This document shows positions 6,642-12,244 of a stretch of 14,880 nt of DNA, in pieces (within the stretch, counting starts at the first letter, position 1; every line of letters starts with the position of its first letter). The position numbers and the translations under genes are program-made. The notes under the pieces were generated by a model. It had not been told where the DNA came from, made no database searches, and saw only the letters and a program-made list of their open reading frames with translations. The stretch covers positions 1-14,880 of the forward strand of contig PTLK01000020.1 in the NCBI GenBank assembly GCA_002938075.1. The letters run 5' to 3'. This DNA is from Alphaproteobacteria bacterium MarineAlpha3_Bin3 (GTDB lineage: Bacteria > Pseudomonadota > Alphaproteobacteria > Rhodospirillales > Casp-alpha2).

Positions 6642-7004
6642 ATGGAAATCTTCAACGAGTTCACCTTCGAAGCGGCGCACCTGCTGCCCAACGTGCCCGA
6701 CGGCCACAAGTGCCTCCGCCTGCATGGCCATTCCTTCCGCGTCACCCTCACCGTGGCCGGGCCGGTCAACGCCGACACCGGCTGGGTCATGGACTTCGCC
6801 GACATCGAGGCGGCTTGCCAACCGGTCCATGCCGAGCTCGACCACCGCTACCTCAACGACATCGAGGGCCTGGAAAACCCGACCAGCGAGGTTATCACGC
6901 GCTGGATCTGGGCGCGCCTGAAGCCGGCCCTGCCGGGGTTGAGCGAAGTCAAACTGTGGGAGACGTGCACCGCCGGGTGCCTCTACCGGGGCGAGGACGG
7001 CTGA
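6642..7004 (+). CDS. queD: 6-carboxy-5,6,7,8-tetrahydropterin synthase QueD
   Basis: Turns 7,8-dihydroneopterin triphosphate into 6-carboxytetrahydropterin, the first committed step to queuosine. The 120-residue protein has the PTPS fold with zinc ligands His13 (FEAAHLL), His28 and His30 (LHGHSF). Catalytic Cys24 is in GHKCLRLHGH, with MDFADIE (50-56), LDHRYLND (67-74) and a Glu in KLWETCTAGC (104-113). The open frame begins at 6483 inside queE, but MEIFNEFTFEAAHLL at 6642 is the family N-terminus. It is the last intact gene of the queCED set. GTP cyclohydrolase I (folE), which feeds it, is not in the window. Confidence 0.95.
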   Translation: MEIFNEFTFEAAHLLPNVPDGHKCLRLHGHSFRVTLTVAGPVNADTGWVMDFADIEAACQPVHAELDHRYLNDIEGLENPTSEVITRWIWARLKPALPGLSEVKLWETCTAGCLYRGEDG

Positions 7005-7139
7005 AACACCGGCCTTTGCCGTTTCCGTGGCGCCCCCCGCCTGTTTCCCGGCCGACACATTCCGTCATAAACCGATATTTACCGTTAAAGCCTGGTTATG
7101 CGGTGGACATAATTTACGAATATTATTGTATTCACCCGG

Positions 7140-7470
7140 TCAAACGCCCGCGGGGACCGGGCGGCGGCGGGAAAGCTCCGCGTTTCCATCTCCGACACCG
7201 GCCCCGGTATCCCGAAGGAGAAACAGGACCAGTTGTTCCAGCCGTTCTCGCGCCTTGGGCTTGAGGCTTCCGACATCCAGGGCACCGGAATCGGGCTGAC
7301 GGTTACCAAGCAGCTGGTGGAAATGATGGATGGAAGCATTGGGTAGATAGCGCCGCTGGAAGGGGCACCACCTTTTGGGTCGAATTTCCCGTTAAAGCCG
7401 ATGCCGAGGTGAAAAAAACCGCCAAGAGGCCACTCAAGCCCAAAGTTTTTTCAAAGGCGACGGCCACACC
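7140..7470 (+). pseudogene. Remnant of a hybrid sensor histidine kinase, catalytic domain
   Basis: From about 7140 to the TAG at 7344-7346 one frame reads an ATP-binding kinase core: SNA of the N box, then VSISDTGPGIPKEKQ (G1 box), DQLFQPFSRLG (F box) and GTGIGLTVTKQLVEMMDGSIG (G2 box). The next natural segment, DSAAGRGTTFWVEFPVKA, continues in the -1 frame right after the TAG, as if one G had been lost from GGGGTAGAT at 7341. A second -1 shift, most likely near the T-run at 7446-7451, is needed to enter the receiver frame. Everything N-terminal of the ATP-binding domain is gone; an in-frame TAA sits at 7110. The gene is therefore truncated and broken twice. The stretch 7005-7140 shows nothing else I can assign. 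Confidence 0.82.
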
Positions 7471-7833
7471 ATGCTTTACGTGGAGGACAATCCCGCTAAC
7501 CTGAAACTGATGGAAACCCTGATCGACCGTATGGCGGGGATCACCATGGTCTCGGCTCATACCAGGGAACTGGGCCTGGAGTTAGCGGAAGTCCACAAAC
7601 CCGACGTCATTATCCTCGATATCAACCTGCCGGGAATCAACGGCTTTCAGGCGCTCCATCGCCTAAAGGAATCGGAAGCCACCCGCGATATTCCGGTCAT
7701 CGCCCTGACCGCCAACGCCAAGCCGAAAGAGGTCGAACGGGGACTCAAGGCCGGGTTCCACCGCTACCTGACCAAGCCGATCCGCATCCATGAGATCACG
7801 GCGGCGCTCGAAAGCGCGCTCGAAGCGGCCTGA
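7471..7833 (+). CDS. Receiver (response regulator) domain, probable tail of the broken hybrid kinase
   Basis: A clean 120-residue REC domain: acidic pair in LYVEDNPANLKLM (residues 5-6), phosphoacceptor Asp50 in VIILDINLPGINGF, Thr80 in VIALTANA and Lys102 in YLTKPI. All key residues are present, so phosphorylation is possible. There is no output domain. The ATG at 7471 has no ribosome binding site, and the frame is open upstream with GDGHTMLYVEDN reading naturally across it. This is best explained as the C-terminal receiver of the hybrid kinase whose kinase part lies broken just upstream, rather than an independent gene. If expressed alone it would resemble a single-domain regulator. It is convergent with the HTH-QueF gene, 46 bases apart. 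Confidence 0.75.
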   Translation: MLYVEDNPANLKLMETLIDRMAGITMVSAHTRELGLELAEVHKPDVIILDINLPGINGFQALHRLKESEATRDIPVIALTANAKPKEVERGLKAGFHRYLTKPIRIHEITAALESALEAA

Positions 7834-7879
7834 CAAGTATTCCTGGGCTGTCCGTCCCGGCATCGCTTTTTACGGGTTA

Positions 7880-8575
7880 CTACCCGCGGCCACGGTAGGG
7901 GGCGACCCCCTGATCGGGGATCCATACGCCCTCGGGCGCCTCGCCGGTCTGATAAAAGACGTCGATGGGAATACCGCCGCGCGGGTACCAATAGCCGCCG
8001 ATGCGGAGCCACTTCGGGCTGGCGGCCTCCACCAGCCGGGTGGCGACGGCCGTCGTGCAATCCTCGTGAAAGGCGGCGTGGTTGCGCCAGGACGCCAGGA
8101 ACAGCTTCAGCGACTTGCTTTCGACGATCAGGGCATCGGGAACATAGTCGATGACCAGGTGCGCGAAGTCCGGCTGGCCGGTGACCGGGCACAACGAGGT
8201 GAATTCCGGGCAGGTGAAACGGACCAGGTAATCGCCGCCGGGGTTCGGGTTGGCGACGGTTTCCAGCACCGCGTCGTCGGGGCTTTCGGGAATTTGGGCT
8301 TGGCCGCCGAGGTGGGTCAGGGGTTCCTTGCCGGCGCCGATTCCTCCGGGTGATTTCCCTGCGGCCTTGGGGCCAACACCTTCACGTAACCACAAACCGC
8401 TGACGCCCAAGGATCTTGCAAGCCGGGGAAGACTATCGCCCCGGGGCTGTTCGACCTTGCCGGCGAGATACTTGTTCAGGCTGTCGTAGTTGACTCCCGA
8501 GCGGCGCGACAATTCGGTCTTGGTCCAGCCGGATTGCCGTAACGCCTCTTTCAGCCGCTTCGCCCATTGGATCAT
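7880..8575 (-). CDS. queF: HTH-QueF fusion: cI/XRE-type DNA-binding domain plus NADPH-dependent 7-cyano-7-deazaguanine reductase
   Basis: A 231-residue two-domain protein. Residues 1-65 form a repressor-type helix-turn-helix: MIQWAKRLKEALRQSG, TKTELSRRSGVNYDSLNKYL, then RLARSLGVSGLWLREG, as in the DNA-binding part of S24/cI-like repressors. A Gly/Lys-rich linker (66-85) follows. Residues 86-231 are a full single-domain QueF, which reduces preQ0 to preQ1 with NADPH: catalytic Cys129 in FTSLCPVTGQPD, Asp136, the QueF motif ESKSLKLFL (152-160), and His170-Glu171. Nothing appears missing from the enzyme. Stand-alone QueF is about 150 residues. No ATG, GTG or TTG lies in frame in the linker, so a fused product is expected. 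Start 8575 is the only reasonable one, though its ribosome binding site is poor. It lies downstream of queA-tgt with its own AT-rich promoter and dyad. I infer an enzyme that may also regulate its own gene. Confidence 0.93.
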   Translation of the reverse strand: MIQWAKRLKEALRQSGWTKTELSRRSGVNYDSLNKYLAGKVEQPRGDSLPRLARSLGVSGLWLREGVGPKAAGKSPGGIGAGKEPLTHLGGQAQIPESPDDAVLETVANPNPGGDYLVRFTCPEFTSLCPVTGQPDFAHLVIDYVPDALIVESKSLKLFLASWRNHAAFHEDCTTAVATRLVEAASPKWLRIGGYWYPRGGIPIDVFYQTGEAPEGVWIPDQGVAPYRGRG

Positions 8576-8580
8576 TGAAT

Positions 8581-8615
8581 TTCTAGTTTTATTGAAATTA
8601 ATCTCAAAACTAGAA
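8581..8615. promoter_or_regulatory. Perfect 10-bp inverted repeat, candidate operator of the HTH-QueF protein
   Basis: TTCTAGTTTT (8581-8590) and AAAACTAGAA (8606-8615) are exact reverse complements with 15 bases between. One arm lies around the expected transcription start and the other just upstream of the ATG, where a ribosome binds. Dyads placed like this are typical autoregulatory sites for cI-like repressors. The same repeat could also form an RNA hairpin masking translation initiation. Confidence 0.6.
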
Positions 8616-8617
8616 TT

Positions 8618-8646
8618 TAAATACTATTAATTGTAATTTATGTCAA
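8618..8646 (-). promoter_or_regulatory. Promoter of the HTH-QueF gene
   Basis: Read on the minus strand, a perfect TTGACA (8641-8646) is followed after 17 bases by TATTTA (8618-8623). The whole block 8576-8646 is AT-rich in an otherwise GC-rich neighbourhood. Transcription would start near 8611, inside the right arm of the inverted repeat. Confidence 0.6.
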
Positions 8647-8663
8647 GGGAAATTCCGCTTTTT

Positions 8664-8688
8664 GGTTCGGGGGGCGCGCCCCGAAACC
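8664..8688. other. GC-rich hairpin between tgt and the HTH-QueF gene
   Basis: GGTTCGGGG and CCCCGAAACC can pair, with one bulged base, around a GC-rich loop. A run of T lies before it on the plus strand (A after it on the minus strand), so it does not have the U-tract needed to end tgt transcription. It may still mark the end of the queA-tgt message in a factor-dependent way. Confidence 0.3.
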
Positions 8689-8694
8689 GTAACC

Positions 8695-8781
8695 CGCCGC
8701 TCCCTGCCTCTTTTATCTGCTCCCTGTCGCGGCTCATTAATCCGTACCGAGCCGGTCGGTGACGCCGCTCCCCGCCTCTTG
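8695..8781. repeat. Two copies of an 18-bp purine-rich repeat at the end of tgt
   Basis: Positions 8695-8712 (downstream of tgt) and 8763-8780 (inside its last codons) match at 17 of 18 bases. On the minus strand they read AAGAGGCAGGGAGCGGCG and AAGAGGCGGGGAGCGGCG. A more diverged relative (CAAGAGGCGGAGAG) lies in the last codons of queA at 9925-9938. Confidence 0.7.
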
Positions 8782-9882
8782 TTGCTCCGCATGGAACGCC
8801 GCCTCGAAGGCAGCCAAGGCGCTTTCGTTGACGGCCCGGCGCAGGTCCGCCATCAGGTCCTGATAATAATGCAGGTTGTGCCACGACAACAGCATGGCGC
8901 CTAGGATCTCCTTCGCCATCACCAGGTGGTGCAGGTAAGCGCGGCTGTAACTCCCGCACGTGGGACAATCACAGGCTTCGTCCAGCGGCCCGGGGTCGTC
9001 CTTGTGCCGCGCGTTGCGCATGTTCAGCGTGCTGCCGCGGACGAAGGCTTGATCGGTGCGGCCCGAACGGGTCGGCAGCACACAATCGAACATGTCGATG
9101 CCGCGTTTGACGGCGCCCAACAGATCGGCGGGCTTGCCGACGCCCATCAGATACCGGGGCAGGGCGGTGGGCAGAAGCGGCACGGTGGCATCCAGCACAC
9201 GAAACATTTCTTCCTGGCCTTCGCCGACCGATAGCCCGCCCAGCGCATAGCCGTCGAGGCCTAAGCCGACGAGGGTTTCAGCGGATTCAGCCCGGAGGTC
9301 CCCGTAGACGCCGCCCTGGACGATGCCGAACAGCCCGTGGCCCGGGCGTTCCTCATAGGCCGCCTTGCAGCGTTCGGCCCAGCGCATGGAAAGCCGCATC
9401 GATTTCGCGACCTCATCCTTGCCGGCGTCCAGGGACGTGCATTCATCCAGGACCATGGTGATGTCGGCGCCCAGAAGACGCTGGATTTCCATCGCCCGTT
9501 CCGGGCTCAACCGGTGCAGGGTGCCGTCCAGGTGGGACTTGAATTCGACTCCGTCCTCGTCCATTTCCCGAAGCTCGGCCAACGACCACACCTGAAAGCC
9601 GCCGGAATCGGTCAGGATCGGCCCCGGCCAGTTCATGAATTTGTGCAGCCCGCCCAATCGGGCAATCCGTTCCGGCCCCGGGCGCAGCATCAGGTGATAG
9701 GTGTTGGCGAGAATGCACTGGGCACCGGTTTCGGCGACCGCGTCCGGCGTCATCGCCTTGACCGTAGCGGCGGTGCCGACGGGCATGAACGCCGGCGTGT
9801 CGATGGCCCCATGCGCCGTCAACAGGCTGCCGGTCCTGGCCCGGCCGTCGGAGTTGAGAATTTCAAAATCGAGGACGCTCAT
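8737..9882 (-). CDS. tgt: tRNA-guanine transglycosylase Tgt
   Basis: Exchanges guanine-34 for preQ1 in tRNAs with GUN anticodons. The 381 residues include ILTDSGGFQVWSL (89-101, Asp92), FGIVQGG (185-191), GYALGGLSVGE (211-221), MGVGKPADLL (246-255), the nucleophile segment IDMFDCVLPTRSGR (262-275) and the zinc site Cys304, Cys306, Cys309 with His335. The preQ1-type bacterial enzyme is clear. The open frame continues to 10071 inside queA, but the start is ATG 9882: MSVLDFEILNSDGRARTG is the family N-terminus, GAAGGG sits just before it, and it overlaps the queA stop as ATGA. This gives translational coupling to queA. The last residues (EQQEAGSG) fall in a repeated purine-rich stretch. Confidence 0.97.
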   Translation of the reverse strand: MSVLDFEILNSDGRARTGSLLTAHGAIDTPAFMPVGTAATVKAMTPDAVAETGAQCILANTYHLMLRPGPERIARLGGLHKFMNWPGPILTDSGGFQVWSLAELREMDEDGVEFKSHLDGTLHRLSPERAMEIQRLLGADITMVLDECTSLDAGKDEVAKSMRLSMRWAERCKAAYEERPGHGLFGIVQGGVYGDLRAESAETLVGLGLDGYALGGLSVGEGQEEMFRVLDATVPLLPTALPRYLMGVGKPADLLGAVKRGIDMFDCVLPTRSGRTDQAFVRGSTLNMRNARHKDDPGPLDEACDCPTCGSYSRAYLHHLVMAKEILGAMLLSWHNLHYYQDLMADLRRAVNESALAAFEAAFHAEQQEAGSGVTDRLGTD

Positions 9883-10973
9883 CCCTTCGAAACTTCTTGT
9901 TGTTTCCCTGTCGGACCTCCGGTCCTCTCCGCCTCTTGATTTGAGCGTTCCAGGAAACAGGCGTCGCCGTAGGAATAGAACCTGTAACCGGCGGCCTTGG
10001 CGTGTTCGTAGACGGCCTTCATGGTTTGCAAACCGGAAAAGGCAGCGACTAGCATGAACAGGGTCGAGCACGGCAGGTGAAAATTTGTAAGCAGGCCATC
10101 GACGATCCTAAACCGGTAACCGGGCGTAATGAAGATGTCCGTCTCGCCGGAAAAAGGATTGACAAGGCCGTCCCCGTCGGCGGCCGCCTCCAAAAGCCTC
10201 AATACCGTCGAGCCGACGGCGATGACCCGCCCGCCCTGGTCCTTGGCGGCATTGACCGCGGCGGCCGTCGTGGCGGTAATTTCGCCCCATTCGGCATGCA
10301 TCCGGTGGTCGTCCGTGTCGTCGGCCTTCACCGGCAGGAAGGTGCCGGCCCCGACATGCAGGGTCAGGCGCTCGACCCCGACGCCGGCGGCCTTTATCGT
10401 CTCCAGAAGGGCTGGCGTGAAATGCAGCCCCGCCGTCGGCGCCACCACGGCGCCCGGTTTATCGGCAAAAAGCGTCTGGTAGTCCTCGGTGTCCCGGGGG
10501 TCGCCTTTATCGCCGCGCTTGATGTAGGGCGGCAGCGGCATGACCCCGTGGGTTTGTAGCGCCGCCATCAGGCCGTTTCCGGAAAGCGACAAGGCGAGCG
10601 TGACCTCGCCGCCGTCGCCACGGGCCGTGACCTCGGCATCGAACCCGGGGGCGAAAAAGATGCGGTCGCCAGGATTCAGTTTGCGGGCCGGGCGGGCCAG
10701 CGTTTGCCAAGCGTTTTCGCCGCCGGGTTTAATCAACGTCACCTCAATTTTGCCGCCGCTCGGTTGTCTGCGGCCGATGAGCCGGGCCGGGATCACCCGG
10801 GTGTCGTTGATGACCATGATGTCGCCGGGGTTGAGAAGCCCCGGCAGGTCGGCGATGCCGAGGTCCCGGAATTGCCGGCCGACGGCCAGAAGGCGCGCCG
10901 AATCCCTCGGCGCGGCGGGGCGCTGGGCGATGAAGCGTCGGGGCAGGTCGAAATCGAAGTCTGAAACCCGCAT
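9879..10973 (-). CDS. queA: S-adenosylmethionine:tRNA ribosyltransferase-isomerase QueA
   Basis: Transfers and isomerises the ribosyl part of SAM onto preQ1 in tRNA to give epoxyqueuosine. The 364 residues show the family string: MRVSDFDFDLPRRFIAQRP at the N-terminus, IMVINDTRVIPARLIG (52-67), VVAPTAGLHFTP (175-186), LHVGAGTFLPVK (203-214), ITPGYRFRIVDGLLTNFHLP (283-302) and the terminal YRFYSYGDACFLER. About 22 residues (RSNQEAERTG and on) extend past the usual end and coincide with a purine-rich repeat. AGGAAGG lies four bases before the ATG. The gene overlaps tgt by four bases, the common queA-tgt pair, and follows the cold-shock gene on the same strand after 98 bases. Confidence 0.97.
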   Translation of the reverse strand: MRVSDFDFDLPRRFIAQRPAAPRDSARLLAVGRQFRDLGIADLPGLLNPGDIMVINDTRVIPARLIGRRQPSGGKIEVTLIKPGGENAWQTLARPARKLNPGDRIFFAPGFDAEVTARGDGGEVTLALSLSGNGLMAALQTHGVMPLPPYIKRGDKGDPRDTEDYQTLFADKPGAVVAPTAGLHFTPALLETIKAAGVGVERLTLHVGAGTFLPVKADDTDDHRMHAEWGEITATTAAAVNAAKDQGGRVIAVGSTVLRLLEAAADGDGLVNPFSGETDIFITPGYRFRIVDGLLTNFHLPCSTLFMLVAAFSGLQTMKAVYEHAKAAGYRFYSYGDACFLERSNQEAERTGGPTGKQQEVSKG

Positions 10974-10996
10974 GATGCCTTCCTGACCGGCTTTGG

Positions 10997-11009
10997 GTAT
11001 GGCCCATAC
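10997..11009. promoter_or_regulatory. Perfect inverted repeat upstream of queA
   Basis: GTATGG-C-CCATAC is a perfect 6-bp dyad around one central base, 24 bases before the queA start codon. Its place in the leader fits an operator, but no regulator is indicated by the sequence. Confidence 0.3.
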
Positions 11010-11071
11010 GCTAAACCCCGCCGGCCGGACCGTCTCGGCAGGCGAAAGGCGGACTAAGGTGGAAGCGGATA

Positions 11072-11284
11072 CTAGGTGTCGAGGATCACGAGGTCCACGG
11101 CCGAGGACCTTCCGTCCTCTCCGGCGGACAACTCGAACTGAACTTTCTGGCCTTCGAAAAGGCCGGAAAGGCCCGCCGCTTCAACAGCGGTCATATGGAC
11201 GAAAATATCCTTGTCGCCTTCTTCCGGTTCGATAAACCCGAACCGCTTCATGGGGTTAAACCACTTAACCGTTCCGGTTGGCAT
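11072..11284 (-). CDS. Cold-shock domain protein (CspA family)
   Basis: A 70-residue OB-fold single-stranded nucleic-acid binder, acting as an RNA chaperone in the cytoplasm. It starts MPTGTVKWFNPMKRFGFIEP, with RNP1 as KRFGFI (13-18; the family more often has KGFGFI) and RNP2 as DIFVH (26-30). The C-terminal strand FELSAGEDGRSSAVDLVIL fits as well. Length is normal for CspA. AGGAAG lies four bases upstream of the ATG. Its leader region contains two short tandem duplications. A weak promoter (TTGGCA 11362-11367, AATATT 11339-11344, 17-base spacing) is possible. Confidence 0.95.
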   Translation of the reverse strand: MPTGTVKWFNPMKRFGFIEPEEGDKDIFVHMTAVEAAGLSGLFEGQKVQFELSAGEDGRSSAVDLVILDT

Positions 11285-11314
11285 TTAACTTCCTTTCAGG
11301 ACTTCGTAGAGCGG

Positions 11315-11336
11315 TCTTCAACTCATCTTCAACTCA
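11315..11336. repeat. Tandem 11-bp duplication in the csp leader
   Basis: TCTTCAACTCA occurs twice back to back with no mismatch, about 30 bases upstream of the cold-shock gene start. It is too short to be a known element and looks like a recent slippage event. Confidence 0.85.
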
Positions 11337-11396
11337 TAAATATTGGGCGTGGAATGCCCCGTGCCAAGCTTAATGTGACAGGTAAAAAGATGTGGT

Positions 11397-11422
11397 CCCG
11401 GTCGATGGGCCCGGTCGATGGG
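11397..11422. repeat. Tandem 13-bp duplication between csp and gntR
   Basis: CCCGGTCGATGGG occurs twice back to back with no mismatch. It is the second such duplication in the 238-base gap between the cold-shock and GntR genes. Nothing else in that gap can be assigned with confidence. Confidence 0.85.
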
Positions 11423-11522
11423 AAAGTCCAACACGTTCCGGACTCCCTCGATTTTAGAGACGATTGAAGGCCAACCGTTTTTTGAATTTCGGCTAAGATT
11501 CCAGGGCCGGGGGCGGCTGGTG

Positions 11523-12200
11523 TCAATTATCGCCGAAAAGAAGCTTCAGCCGCGCCTCTTCGGCGGTCGAGATATGCGCCCTGGCGGCTTGTTCGGCGGC
11601 GCCGGCGTCGCGCCGCCTGATGGCCTCGGCAATCACGATATGCTCCTGGCGGGCCGCCTCGGCCCGGCCCGGCACCTCGTAGGTGGTCGATTTGAGAAGC
11701 GCCAGAGAATCGTCCAGCGCATTCAAGGCTTCCAACAGATACCGGTTATGGGCCGCCCCGTGGATGGCTTCGTGGAAACGCCGGTTGATTTCCGCCAAGC
11801 GGCCCGGCTCTCCCTGGGCGGCCTGGTCCTGCTCAATAAGGCCGAACAACAGGTCTACCTCGGCCGCGCTTGCGTGTTCGGCGGCCAACCCCGCGGCGGT
11901 GCCTTCCAGGGCCCGGCGCATGGTGTAAAGCTCCACCACCTGTTGGCGGCCCAGTTCCACCACCTGGGCGCCGCGCCATGGGGTTAGCACCAATAGACCG
12001 TCCGCCTGCAACCGCCGGAAGGCTTCGCGGACCGGGGTCCGGCTGACGCCCAGCCACTGGGTGACCTCGGCCTCGCGGATACGCTGTCCCGGCTGATAAC
12101 GGCGATCGCGGATGGCTCCGCGAAGCCGTTCCAATACGAATTCACCGAGCGAGATGCCGGAGTTTTTCGGGGCTGCTTGTTTAAGGGTGTCCGTCGTCAT
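11523..12200 (-). CDS. GntR-family transcriptional regulator, FadR subfamily (FCD domain)
   Basis: A 225-residue DNA-binding regulator. The winged HTH spans about 18-82, with LRGAIRDRRYQPGQRIREAE, WLGVSRTPVREAFRRLQADG and LLVLTPWRGAQVV. The FCD ligand domain spans about 88-215. Its usual metal-site residues are His143 in NRRFHEAIH, His187 in RQEHIVI and His209 in ARAHIS. The first ligand position, normally Asp, is Asn139 here. Such regulators respond to small carboxylates and commonly control the neighbouring catabolic gene. It is divergent from the amidase gene and a perfect FadR-type palindrome lies between the two, so it probably represses the amidase and perhaps itself. The ribosome binding site before ATG 12200 is weak. 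The effector is unknown. Confidence 0.93.
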   Translation of the reverse strand: MTTDTLKQAAPKNSGISLGEFVLERLRGAIRDRRYQPGQRIREAEVTQWLGVSRTPVREAFRRLQADGLLVLTPWRGAQVVELGRQQVVELYTMRRALEGTAAGLAAEHASAAEVDLLFGLIEQDQAAQGEPGRLAEINRRFHEAIHGAAHNRYLLEALNALDDSLALLKSTTYEVPGRAEAARQEHIVIAEAIRRRDAGAAEQAARAHISTAEEARLKLLFGDN

Positions 12201-12244
12201 GGGCGGTTCCGGCGTTGTTTCACCAGGGGCGCGCCTGTCCTAAG

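Noticed and set aside
8576..8646. PreQ1-I riboswitch in the HTH-queF leader (TTCTAG and a later AAAACTA superficially resemble the aptamer).
   Set aside because: The GC-rich P1 stem and C-rich loop of preQ1-I are absent, and the two pieces form a simple perfect inverted repeat better explained as an operator or hairpin.
8627..8737. A 36-codon frame starting at an ATG that overlaps the tgt stop (TAATG).
   Set aside because: It runs through the purine repeat, the GC hairpin and the AT-rich promoter of the next gene, has no recognisable domain, and its beginning resembles the repeated tgt tail.
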